Assembly: GCF_046195335.1 (NCBI RefSeq)
Contig: NZ_CP176093.1
Source of the DNA: Methanospirillum lacunae
Lineage (GTDB): Archaea > Halobacteriota > Methanomicrobia > Methanomicrobiales > Methanospirillaceae
Direction: 5' to 3' (one strand)
DNA: 64,000 bases
The notes beneath the pieces are model-generated. The model saw only the letters and a list, made by a program, of their open reading frames with translations. It was not told where the DNA came from and searched no databases. This document shows, piece after piece, positions 16,772 through 25,493 of this stretch (position 1 is its first letter; each line of letters begins with the position of its first letter). Position numbers and translations under genes: made by a program.

Positions 16772-19105
16772 TCATCGTATTTGAAAACCTGTATTCTGTA
16801 TATCAAATGTCCCGTCAGTTTTCATACGCTGCCTGATCTCCGAGCAATCTTTGGGAGATATTCCGTACAGGATATTTATTAGATAATCCATCTCCTCCTG
16901 TGTGGTTGTTATCTGCCGCTCTATTCTGTTTATATCATGCCATGCATGGCATATCTCTCTCCTTTTTCCAAGCATCTCAAGTCGGGATGCAGTAACCCCG
17001 ATCCGTTCAGAAATCAATTTTTCTTCTGGAGAATAATGGTCAATCACCCTGACTGGAAGATTCCTGATAAGGTTCATCAGATCAGGGGAAACAATGGATC
17101 TGCGAATACTGGTCTTGAAGTACCACCTGGCAATAGAAGAGTGAAGAAGTGCAACAAGATATGGATCATCTCCTGGTATGATGACCTCAGCATTGGGTTC
17201 CGGGGTTTTACCCCTGCCAACGAAAAGATCTGATCCCTTCCATGTCAGTGATATCCAGAAATCCGCTCTGTTTCTGATCTGATAACCCGCAATTCCATAA
17301 TATAATTCATCAAACAGGTACTCGCTGAGAGTCATTGTTCCATGAGAGAGCCGTTCCATCATTGTAGTCTCCCAGGGATCATGCAGACTCCACCCGTCAT
17401 CTTTATGGTGATATTCTGGAAAAATCTGGTATTTTCTGATTCCTGAAATCGGTTCTGACATTCCGGTGGGAAACCTGAACACGGTGTGAGTCTTCTCAGG
17501 AACCGAATGAAGGATCACCGCAGAAAGACAATCTGCATCTCCTTTACCGTGCTCGTCTTCTGGTACAACTATGGTGACTCCTGAAGTGTGCGCAATCCAT
17601 TGTCTGAATCCCCGGTATGATGACTCTGAAAGCCAGTTTTTTCTGAGAAAGATGATTGCCCTGCCATCTGGTGCCAGCATCTCCCTGGCAAGCTCAGTAT
17701 ACAATGCCCCCCGATCTGTTCCTCCTGTATATGAGAAAAAACGCCTTGTGAGATAACGGGCAATCTCCGGAGGACCTCCCGGACTTTTTCCTTCTGGACA
17801 TGAGATGATAAGAGAAAAGGGTTTCCTTTGCGCAAATTCTTTTACAGGAAGGGGATGGAGGTGGCGGAGGATTGGATATCCCTCCTGAACCGACGCAAAC
17901 TCTTCATACGCTCTCTCATCATACAAGGGAGAACCTGTCCTGATCTGTCTGTCTAAAGAAAGGAATGGATACCAGAGGGGAGTTCTGATAAGAGAAGGAT
18001 CAGTACACTCACCGCTCAGGATCCACGAGGCAATCACGAACCTGATCATGGCAACGTAGATTGGAGATGCATCGTTAGCGTGTACCATATCTCCAGCAGC
18101 GATGAGGCGACCAGTGATGGTATCTCTTCCATCTTTGTTTAGGACAATCCGGATTCTCCTGAGCATTGTGGCGACAATCTCACCACACCCGCCAGCGGGA
18201 TCCCAGAATGATCCTACCAGACTCTCATCCCTGGAAAGAGCCCCGGCTATCAGTTTACCTACACCTGACTTCAGGACTGCTCTACACCCTTCCTGCTCGT
18301 CTTCATCCGATGAAGCCTTTTTCTTATGTGGTTCCCTCGGGAGAGAAGTGAGATACATGGCAAACGCTGATGACCAGTCTTCAGGACTGATCCACGAGAG
18401 CCTTATGTTTTTTAGATCCTTAACCGGTAAACTAGCGAGCCGATTTACTTCATTTGTGGTTTCCTCATCCAGAATTCTAGTCCTGATATCATAGGAATCC
18501 AGAACTGGGACTGTAGATGCGAATGAACTGAGAGCATCCATGAGAGATCCATACTCCGTTCTTTCCCCTCTTTCGCAGGATTGAAAAATCCTTGTCAGTA
18601 TGACTCGGTTTATCAGGGTCTGGATTGTAAGTTCGCGGGTTGATCCAGGAGTTTCACCATCCTTTCGGTAAAGCCAACTACTCAGGTCTTTCCTGATCTC
18701 TATGAGATGCCTACTTAACGCTTCAGCCTGATTTTTGAATTGGATCTTTTCTGTATGAAGAGATTCATCTGATAATCCGGGAGGTTTGCAGAGATTAATG
18801 AGCCCGAAAAAATCTGCATCTGTATCATCAGAAAAAAAAACATGTCCTCCAGAGGGAGAGATCAGAACTGCCGCAGATGCCCCCGAACTACTGGAATGGG
18901 CAAAAATATCTGATATTATATCTTCACTTGGATGTGAGGGAATAGAAAAAAGTGTAACTGTATGCAGGGCACCGATTTGAAGAACGTTGCATTTCACTCC
19001 GGCACTGAAGGCAGGACCTTTCTCCAGGGTTCGTGAATATGAAATAATTTTGGCTGATGACTTTTTTTCTATCCGTGCTGTCCATTCTTCGACATCCAGA
19101 TTCAT
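16772..19105 (-). CDS. Degenerate type IIG / Eco57I-like N6-adenine methylase-related protein
   Basis: A 777-residue protein with the layout of a type IIG restriction-modification polypeptide. It has an N-terminal helical part with TIQTLINRVILTRIFQSCERG, a methylase motif I (WDPAGGCGEIV, about residue 300), motif-II-like HANDASPIYV, a segment resembling ALELLKPGGR (REMLAPDGRAIIFL) and a C-terminal specificity-like region (YLVALLHSSIARWYF). The catalytic motif IV, normally NPPY, reads SCPE (IISCPEGK, about residue 435), so methylation is doubtful. No clear N-terminal nuclease PD-(D/E)XK motif is seen. No partner gene flanks it. It could be a decayed defence gene or a repurposed DNA-binding protein. 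Confidence 0.6.
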   Translation of the reverse strand: MNLDVEEWTARIEKKSSAKIISYSRTLEKGPAFSAGVKCNVLQIGALHTVTLFSIPSHPSEDIISDIFAHSSSSGASAAVLISPSGGHVFFSDDTDADFFGLINLCKPPGLSDESLHTEKIQFKNQAEALSRHLIEIRKDLSSWLYRKDGETPGSTRELTIQTLINRVILTRIFQSCERGERTEYGSLMDALSSFASTVPVLDSYDIRTRILDEETTNEVNRLASLPVKDLKNIRLSWISPEDWSSAFAMYLTSLPREPHKKKASSDEDEQEGCRAVLKSGVGKLIAGALSRDESLVGSFWDPAGGCGEIVATMLRRIRIVLNKDGRDTITGRLIAAGDMVHANDASPIYVAMIRFVIASWILSGECTDPSLIRTPLWYPFLSLDRQIRTGSPLYDERAYEEFASVQEGYPILRHLHPLPVKEFAQRKPFSLIISCPEGKSPGGPPEIARYLTRRFFSYTGGTDRGALYTELAREMLAPDGRAIIFLRKNWLSESSYRGFRQWIAHTSGVTIVVPEDEHGKGDADCLSAVILHSVPEKTHTVFRFPTGMSEPISGIRKYQIFPEYHHKDDGWSLHDPWETTMMERLSHGTMTLSEYLFDELYYGIAGYQIRNRADFWISLTWKGSDLFVGRGKTPEPNAEVIIPGDDPYLVALLHSSIARWYFKTSIRRSIVSPDLMNLIRNLPVRVIDHYSPEEKLISERIGVTASRLEMLGKRREICHAWHDINRIERQITTTQEEMDYLINILYGISPKDCSEIRQRMKTDGTFDIQNTGFQIR

Positions 19106-19250
19106 ATGCTCATCACAGGAATCCGCTCACTTTGGATTGAATCAGAAGATTGATGACCGATTTATTTAGATTTGAATAAAGAGCATATGCGAAAACAAGC
19201 ACAAGGACACTACTTCTTGAAAAGTAAAGTGAATACATCAGAGAACAGAA

Positions 19251-19325
19251 TAGCGAGGGATGGATTTGAACCATCGGTCTTCGGGTTATGAGCCCGACGG
19301 GATATCCTGACTACCCCACCTCGCT
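19251..19325 (-). tRNA. Initiator tRNA-Met (CAT)
   Basis: A 75-nt cloverleaf. Acceptor AGCGAGG pairs with CCTCGCT, the anticodon loop is CTCATAA with anticodon CAT, and the anticodon stem ends in three G-C pairs (GGG/CCC). The A1-U72 start and the GGG/CCC stem are initiator features, and the sequence GTGGGGTAGTCAGGATATCCCG is typical of archaeal initiators (quoted in full only as the D-arm region 19283-19318). No CCA is encoded. It is the only unit between the methylase-like gene and thioredoxin. Confidence 0.93.
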
Positions 19326-19416
19326 TAATGAGGACTACAATGTTAGTGCCAGATCTATATATATATTCCCCTAATTATGCTAGAAAGATTATTGCTGGAT
19401 CTGACAACTAGTTGGT

Positions 19417-19836
19417 ATGGATGATGAACTCAAGGAGATAAGGGAGCGAAAAATGGAGGAGCTCAGAAAACGGTTCGATCCTCCTGCATCCGCGGGAGAT
19501 GGCCCACATAGTGGTATCCTTGTTCTGAACGAACAGAATTTTAACGATACTGTGAACCAATATCCCCGGCTAATTGTGGACTTCTGGGCACCCTGGTGCG
19601 GCCCGTGCCGGATGCTCGCGCCAGTGATCGAAGACCTGTCAGGTGAGTTTGCTGGGAAAGTACAGTTTGCAAAATGCAACACTGATGAGAACCAGCATAT
19701 TGCCTACCAGTTTGGGATCAGTGCAATACCGACGCTCTTCTTCTTCATGAACGGTCAGGTAATAAACCAGATTGCAGGGGTTCTTCCACGACCACAGCTT
19801 GAACAGCAGATCAAAGTCGCGTTCAATATAGTGTAA
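19417..19836 (+). CDS. trx: Thioredoxin
   Basis: A 139-residue cytoplasmic thioredoxin with active site FWAPWCGPCRMLAP, the cis-proline motif AIPTLFFF and a C-terminal helix. The N-terminal ~30 residues are a charged helix (DDELKEIRERKMEELRKR) seen in several archaeal thioredoxins. It probably serves as a general disulfide reductant, with NADPH- or ferredoxin-linked reductase elsewhere. The helicase gene starts 14 bases downstream on the same strand. Confidence 0.95.
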   Translation: MDDELKEIRERKMEELRKRFDPPASAGDGPHSGILVLNEQNFNDTVNQYPRLIVDFWAPWCGPCRMLAPVIEDLSGEFAGKVQFAKCNTDENQHIAYQFGISAIPTLFFFMNGQVINQIAGVLPRPQLEQQIKVAFNIV

Positions 19837-19849
19837 TCCGGTCCGGGTA

Positions 19850-21964
19850 ATGACTGTTGACTCGATTTTTTTTCAGCTTCATCCCTCACTGAAACAGGTT
19901 ATCAGTCATACCCTGCAATGGAAGGATCTCACGGGGATTCAGGAACTCGCATACAAACCGATCTGTACTGGTGATGATATCCTCCTTACTGCCAGAACGG
20001 CAGGAGGAAAGAGTGAGGCAGCGTTTATCCCGGTTTTGGATATGATCTTAAACCGGCATCCAGATCTACCGGTCTGTTTGTACATCTCTCCTCTTAAGGC
20101 CCTCATCATCGACATGGCTGTCCGACTTGACCATATGCTTACTCCACTCCATCTCTCTGTTCTCCAGATTCATGGTGATCTCCCTGGGTCCAAAATTCCG
20201 GTTTCTGATACTCCTGCGATAATTCTTACAACACCTGAAAGCCTGACCATTCTTCTGAAGGGTCTTTCTGGTTCCCTCCTTGTAGAGAGGATCAGAGTCT
20301 GCATTATTGACGAGGTTCACTCACTCGCATCTTCTGAGCGGGGAAGCCAGCTCATGGCATCCCTATCCAAAATGGAACAGAAGTCGGGCCTTTCAGTTCA
20401 GCGAATTGGTTTATCTGCAACCATCGGAAACCCGGATGAGGTCCTATCTTGGATAAGTAGGAGGGGTACTGGTTCGCAGGTGATCATGGCAGAACATGAA
20501 ACCCTTCTTCGTGAGTTTACATTTCTGTGTGGGTGGGATGGTTCAGAGAACACCCGGATTCTGCCCCTGATCAAGGGAAAACGCTCACTCATATTCGCAG
20601 GAAGCAGGGGGGAAGCCGAGATTCTCTCAAGTCTGTTTGAAGGAACCGGTCTTGAGGTTTTTGTGCACCACTCATCACTTTCACCAGCAACTCGAAGTGA
20701 GGCTGAACAGGCATTTAGTAAGGGAAAATCCGGAACTATCATCTGTACAGGAACACTCGAACTGGGAATTGACATCGGAGCACTTGACCTGGTGGTTCAC
20801 TCTGGTCCCGTATTCAGTGTCTCTTCATTTCTCCAGCGCCTGGGGAGGGTTGGGAGGAGAGGCAACTGTGCCCAGATGGTTTTTATACTGAGGGATCCTG
20901 GAGAGACCGTCTTGGTTGCTGCCGCAATATCTTCAGCTGCTTTAGATCTTGTGGAGAATGTCCGGATAATCAGATACCCATACCGGGTTCTGGTTCAACA
21001 GATCATCATCACTCTTCTCTCAAAGTGGAGAGTCTCTATGGAGACTTTGATCAGAAGTGTATCCGGATGTAACTGGTGTCAGAGGATCTCTGATGAGCGG
21101 ATAAGGCTCATCATTTCATCGCTGATCAGCGAGGGGTACATTCTTCCTGATCAGGAATTTTGTATGCCCGGCCCAAAACTCGAGGCATGGGCAGGTCAGC
21201 AACATGGTTCCCTGTTCTCGGTAATCGGTGATGGAAAAATCTGTAAGGTGAGATCGTCTGGAGGGGATCTTATAGGGACAATATCATCCAGGAGTGCTGA
21301 TCGCTGCAGGACAGGCTCTTTCAGACTGGGTGGTATATCATGGGTTACAACAGGAGTTCATTCAGAAAAGGATGGTATTCAGGCCACTCCTATTAAGTCT
21401 CCAGCAGATCCCCCTGTCTTTGGGGGAACCTTTCAGGGAACGAGTTTTCTCCTGATGCAGCAGGTAGCAAAAATCGCAAGAAATGGACTTTTAGATCTTC
21501 CGTTTCCTGATCTAGTTCGGGATAGAGTCAATGATTTTGTGTCATCTCTTCCACAGGGAGTAGGACCCGATTCTATTGTGGTGCGTAGTGAGGGGGATTG
21601 TATGAGTATATATTCATTCCTCGGTGATGAATGGAACAGGATACTCTGCCATTACCTGAAAGAGGCATGTAGGAATGAAAATTTCAGAGTTCTTACAGCA
21701 GGTTCTGACGGTATATCTATCCGGCTCTCATCCCCGGATATCACCTCTGGCTGGATTATGGAAAGACTAGGCATGGAAAACGTGGATCTAAATATCCCAC
21801 CTGAGTGGATCTGGCATTTCCTGGAAACTGACAAACCCTTCACTTGTTTCCTTCCAGGGGAATGTCTGAAAGAGATGCTCGTTTATGACGAGCTCAAACT
21901 TGATGACCTTCTCCTGGAGATGGGATCACGCAGGATAATCCTGGCTCCCAGCATTATGATTTGA
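19850..21964 (+). CDS. Lhr-like superfamily 2 DEAD/DEAH-box helicase
   Basis: A 704-residue SF2 helicase of the large-helicase-related group. Motif I is TARTAGGKSEAAF (about residues 44-56; the usual GSGK is AGGK), motif Ia ISPLKALI, motif II IIDEVHSL, motif III GLSATIGNP, motif IV/V CTGTLELGIDIGALDLVVHSG and motif VI LQRLGRVGRRG. After the two RecA-like domains come a winged-helix-like and a long C-terminal region (about 380-704) as in archaeal Lhr. It is shorter than bacterial Lhr (>1400 residues). Role in DNA repair or RNA handling is inferred from the family. Its stop overlaps the end of the convergent subtilase gene by 11 bases. Confidence 0.88.
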   Translation: MTVDSIFFQLHPSLKQVISHTLQWKDLTGIQELAYKPICTGDDILLTARTAGGKSEAAFIPVLDMILNRHPDLPVCLYISPLKALIIDMAVRLDHMLTPLHLSVLQIHGDLPGSKIPVSDTPAIILTTPESLTILLKGLSGSLLVERIRVCIIDEVHSLASSERGSQLMASLSKMEQKSGLSVQRIGLSATIGNPDEVLSWISRRGTGSQVIMAEHETLLREFTFLCGWDGSENTRILPLIKGKRSLIFAGSRGEAEILSSLFEGTGLEVFVHHSSLSPATRSEAEQAFSKGKSGTIICTGTLELGIDIGALDLVVHSGPVFSVSSFLQRLGRVGRRGNCAQMVFILRDPGETVLVAAAISSAALDLVENVRIIRYPYRVLVQQIIITLLSKWRVSMETLIRSVSGCNWCQRISDERIRLIISSLISEGYILPDQEFCMPGPKLEAWAGQQHGSLFSVIGDGKICKVRSSGGDLIGTISSRSADRCRTGSFRLGGISWVTTGVHSEKDGIQATPIKSPADPPVFGGTFQGTSFLLMQQVAKIARNGLLDLPFPDLVRDRVNDFVSSLPQGVGPDSIVVRSEGDCMSIYSFLGDEWNRILCHYLKEACRNENFRVLTAGSDGISIRLSSPDITSGWIMERLGMENVDLNIPPEWIWHFLETDKPFTCFLPGECLKEMLVYDELKLDDLLLEMGSRRIILAPSIMI

Positions 21965-23375
21965 GGATCGCTTCGCTTGTGTTGTAGGCAGGTTTGTTTT
22001 TGTCAAAGAGCAACCGGTAAGACCGTTCTGCATTGAGCAGTCCGTACCCGTAAATCTCATCCCATCCGGGAGCACCCAGATCATCGGCACTCTGGTAGAT
22101 CACCTGCTTCAGTTCGTCACGGGAAACATCAGGAAAAGCACTCCAAAGCTGGGCTATGACTCCTGCAACATGTGGTGCAGCAGCACTTGTTCCCGGGAAT
22201 GGATTTGGAAAATTCCCTGCACCACTGACATTGACATTGGTTGGGGCACAAATATCTGGCTTCCAGCGTTTAGTCGAAACAGGATACCTGATGGTCACAG
22301 GCCCATGAGATGAATCCGGTGATATAGTAAAGGGGGGAACCGGTTCTACAGATCCGACTGTTACAACATCTTCGACTGCTGCATGGCCAAATATCGAGTC
22401 CGTGGGATCTTTCATGAATGCATTATCAACCCCTTTCGCATCAACACCCCTGATGAACAGTTCAAGAATGTTGGGAGTTGCGGTCTGTCCGTTTCTAACA
22501 ATCTGAAGAGATACCTTCTCCGAGTTTGGTCCTGAAGGGTCGTAAACGAGATGTTCAAAGGGATCGGTGGTTCCGTTCTGTGTGAAGTTGCTGGTTGCTA
22601 GCACTGCTCCTGTTCTTGGATCAGTGAGTATCAGATCATAGTCCGTGAATGAATTGCCCCAGGGATCATCCCACTGGAGCGTAGCAATCACCCGTTCATC
22701 AGGAAGAAGGGTGATATTCACTGCACAGGCTCCTCCTGCAAAATCCTGTAATGTCTGGTTTTTTCCGTATGATAACCCGGTCTTCCAGGGTCCCTGATAA
22801 TGGAGTGGGGCAAAGTTTCCGGCCACTGTCACGTAGATCAGACGTGGATTTGCCTTGAGGACGGATCTGATATAATCAGCAACATCCCCGTCCTGTAGGA
22901 ATGGCTGGCGGAAGAAGTAGAGATCATCGCAGATGACATTGCACCCTGCGTTTACAAGGGTTGTCACTGCGGTTTTGAATGTGTCTGAGCTGCTGCCATA
23001 TGCGTAAAAATAGAGTTCTGCATCAGGAGCGATGTCGTGGATAATCTCGAGCATTGCCGTCCCTTCGTCACCAGTTCCTTCAGAAAGGACATGCACTGCA
23101 GAAAGTTCCCCGGTTTTTTGAGAGATATTGATGGATTGCGCACCGTTAGCAATCACCCCAACCTTGATTCCTTTCCCTGCCACACCAAAGGTTTCCCGTA
23201 TCCCGTTACTTCTCACAAGGATATCTCCCTGGGTTTTGTGTTCATCGATATTAGTGGCTATGGTTGTATCTTCGGGTGAATGGTTCGTAGGTTGAGGAAG
23301 GGATCCAGCAGTTACACTACCTGTCAAATAGAGCACGAGCAGAACAAGAACTAATATTGTGCTCTTCGATTTTAT
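21954..23375 (-). CDS. Secreted divergent subtilisin-like (S8) serine protease
   Basis: The mature part (about 460 residues) has GTSAAAPHVAGVIAQLW with the nucleophile Ser and DEGTAMLEIIHDIAP where subtilisins have HGT. The first motif VGVIANGAQS replaces the usual Asp (VIDTG) by Asn. Proteins with DEGxAM resemble a subgroup in which Glu stands at the His place, as in sedolisins. The family annotation start would be GTG 23336, but the frame is open upstream to 23375 and codes for a complete signal peptide (KSKSTILVLVLLVLYL...VTA). The only codon in start position, 8 bases after an AAGGTGGG Shine-Dalgarno, is ATA at 23375-23373. Extracellular; substrate unknown. Confidence 0.75.
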   Translation of the reverse strand: MKSKSTILVLVLLVLYLTGSVTAGSLPQPTNHSPEDTTIATNIDEHKTQGDILVRSNGIRETFGVAGKGIKVGVIANGAQSINISQKTGELSAVHVLSEGTGDEGTAMLEIIHDIAPDAELYFYAYGSSSDTFKTAVTTLVNAGCNVICDDLYFFRQPFLQDGDVADYIRSVLKANPRLIYVTVAGNFAPLHYQGPWKTGLSYGKNQTLQDFAGGACAVNITLLPDERVIATLQWDDPWGNSFTDYDLILTDPRTGAVLATSNFTQNGTTDPFEHLVYDPSGPNSEKVSLQIVRNGQTATPNILELFIRGVDAKGVDNAFMKDPTDSIFGHAAVEDVVTVGSVEPVPPFTISPDSSHGPVTIRYPVSTKRWKPDICAPTNVNVSGAGNFPNPFPGTSAAAPHVAGVIAQLWSAFPDVSRDELKQVIYQSADDLGAPGWDEIYGYGLLNAERSYRLLFDKNKPAYNTSEAILKS

Positions 23376-23496
23376 TGCAATCCCACCTTAGTATACGAAA
23401 TAGATCTGAACTTGACACCAACTGCTATTGTATGACTGATTACGGGTCATTCGTTAATATATTTCTCGGATAAACAAAAAAAGAGTATGAGCCTTT

Positions 23497-25059
23497 TCAG
23501 CATGAATTCTGTCGTATTTGCACACGTTCCCTGAACTGGAAGAGTATCATGACTATAAAGGAAAGAGGCAGTGCAAACACGAGGGGATCGATGACAGACC
23601 AGGGGAGCCCGAGGATCGTCTGCACTCCTGTGAGGACCTGGGAAATCCCAAGTGTTTTAGCTTCTGCTGTATGTACAAACGCAGTCCAGAAGAACCAGGT
23701 AAGAGCCCCTATAACCATACTCCAGATAGCTCCGGCACGGGAAGGGTGGTGCGAATAGACCCCTACAGCGAAGGCGGGAAGAAATGCTGAGGCGCAAAGT
23801 CCCATGAACATTGCTGTAGCCCTGGCGATAATCCCCTCAGGCATTAACAGGGCGAGGATTACACTCAAAATCATCATGATCAGGCATCCAATCTGATTTG
23901 CCCTGACTGAAAGAGCGCAGGTCTTTCCCCGACCCCAGATATCACATACAAGGGCGGTTCCCATGGTGTGGTACAAGGCCGAGAGCGTGGACATGGCTGC
24001 TGAAAGGAGCGTGAGCATGAATATGATCACGAACAACTCGGGCATTGCCTGGTTAATGTACACCGGTATGATAGAGTCGATATTTCCTCCGGCAGCGTCC
24101 ACTGCTATCTTTCCGGTATGTTGTAGGAAATAGACGTTGGTGAGAGCACCGACGGTAAAGGCAACTCCAGTCATCATCAGGATGAATGGCCCGCCTACAA
24201 GAACAGCCCTGTTAAGTGCACGGTTGTCCTTTGCGGTCATGAACCTGACAACCAGCTGGGGCTGGGCCAGGACACCAATTCCCACTCCCAGAACAAGTGT
24301 AGTTATCAGAGTGAACCAGATAGGCGAACCGATATTAGGCATTGATGCCCATCCAGTCATTCCCTGGGCCGTTAGTGATGCAGGGACAAGGTTAGACATT
24401 GCATCAAGGGCTGAATTTGCAGTAGTGATTCCACCTAAGTAAACATAGGTAAGCACCAGGAGCAATGTCATCCCGACAAACATGATACCTCCCTGGAATG
24501 CGTCGGTGTACATGACTGCGATGAGTCCTCCGTACATTACATATATCGCAACCACTGCTGCAAAGACAATAAGTGAAGAGGTATAGGAGATGTTGAGGGT
24601 TGATTCCAGGAATCTGGCTCCACCGATCAGAACTGCTGCAGTGTAGAGTGGCATGCCGATAAGGATTATCAGGCCAGAGAGAAATTGCAGTCCCGGACTT
24701 TGAAAGATCTTTCCCATGAGATCGGGAAAGGTGACTGCACCAGTTTCCACCCCTTTCTCCCGTGTTTTCTTTCCGAATATCACAAATGCGAGAAGAATAC
24801 CAATTCCAATATTGAATACAGTCAGCCAGATGAGGCCCATTCCGAGATTTGCAGCAACACCTCCAAACCCTACGATTGCAGAAGTTGAGATGAACGTTGC
24901 ACCATACGAAAGTGCGATGATAACCGGATGGGTATCTCTGCCTGCAAGTAAGTAATCTTCCGCATGGTTGGTTTTTCTATATCCTATATATCCGAGAATA
25001 AGGGTAATCCCAACATAAACCAGAACAATGGCCAGAGTGACAATCGGATCTGTTGGCAT
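23497..25059 (-). CDS. Sodium:solute symporter (SSS family)
   Basis: A 520-residue protein with about 13 hydrophobic segments and the SSS features GYRKTNHAEDYLLAGRD (after the first helix), VGFGGVAANLGMG, and LSAAMSTLSALYHTMGTALVCDIW. It couples Na+ flux to uptake of an organic solute; proline, pantothenate or a carboxylate are family options and the sequence does not decide. A 38-residue membrane protein gene lies four bases upstream of its start and is probably translated with it. Confidence 0.92.
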   Translation of the reverse strand: MPTDPIVTLAIVLVYVGITLILGYIGYRKTNHAEDYLLAGRDTHPVIIALSYGATFISTSAIVGFGGVAANLGMGLIWLTVFNIGIGILLAFVIFGKKTREKGVETGAVTFPDLMGKIFQSPGLQFLSGLIILIGMPLYTAAVLIGGARFLESTLNISYTSSLIVFAAVVAIYVMYGGLIAVMYTDAFQGGIMFVGMTLLLVLTYVYLGGITTANSALDAMSNLVPASLTAQGMTGWASMPNIGSPIWFTLITTLVLGVGIGVLAQPQLVVRFMTAKDNRALNRAVLVGGPFILMMTGVAFTVGALTNVYFLQHTGKIAVDAAGGNIDSIIPVYINQAMPELFVIIFMLTLLSAAMSTLSALYHTMGTALVCDIWGRGKTCALSVRANQIGCLIMMILSVILALLMPEGIIARATAMFMGLCASAFLPAFAVGVYSHHPSRAGAIWSMVIGALTWFFWTAFVHTAEAKTLGISQVLTGVQTILGLPWSVIDPLVFALPLSFIVMILFQFRERVQIRQNSC

Positions 25060-25063
25060 TTAT

Positions 25064-25180
25064 TTATCCTCCCCTGTTCCAGTTTATCAGTCCATACACG
25101 ATACAGGCGAGAGCGAATCCTATAGATAGGACATAACCGGCAATAATCGTCGGATCAGAGATTCCACATATAGTTAACAT
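25064..25180 (-). CDS. Small single-span membrane protein, symporter accessory subunit
   Basis: A 38-residue open frame starting at ATG 25180 and ending at TAA four bases before the symporter ATG. The sequence begins MLTICGISDPTII, then a hydrophobic helix (AGYVLSIGFALACIVYGL) and a positively charged INWNRGG tail. Its stop sits inside the GGAGGATAAATA region, so the GGAGG at its end serves as the ribosome site of the symporter. Small proteins of this layout precede SSS symporters in other methanogens and are named symporter small accessory proteins. The role is inferred from position and family layout. Confidence 0.72.
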   Translation of the reverse strand: MLTICGISDPTIIAGYVLSIGFALACIVYGLINWNRGG

Positions 25181-25493
25181 AATTATCGAAGACCTACGGT
25201 AACCTGTCTGCGTTGTCAGTACCTGGGGACTGGAAAATTCCAGCCCCCTATCTAAACACGAAGAAAAATGAGGGTGATAAGAATCCGCTGTTAGGACTTG
25301 TACAGATTCGCATCAGTTTACCGGTACAGTATCTGTTCTTCATGATATATGAATTGTAATTGCAATGGTGCATTATCATCAATTATCTGCACCATATCAG
25401 ATCCTCTCCTTCTGTTTTTTGAATCAGCCAGCATTCCTCATCGGAAAAATGTAACCGATATTTTTTCAGGTACAACCTGATAACCTTACCGTT
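25181..25493. promoter_or_regulatory. Divergent intergenic region with strong inverted repeat
   Basis: A 313-base spacer between the symporter unit (minus) and a PEGA gene (plus). At 25225-25247 GGGG-A-CTGGAA is followed by AA and TTCCAG-CCCC, a 10-bp inverted repeat with one bulged A. On the symporter strand it lies about 45 bases upstream of the small-protein start and could be a leader hairpin or an operator. AT-rich promoter-like sequence occurs at about 25450-25470 for the PEGA gene. No further gene is seen. Confidence 0.4.
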
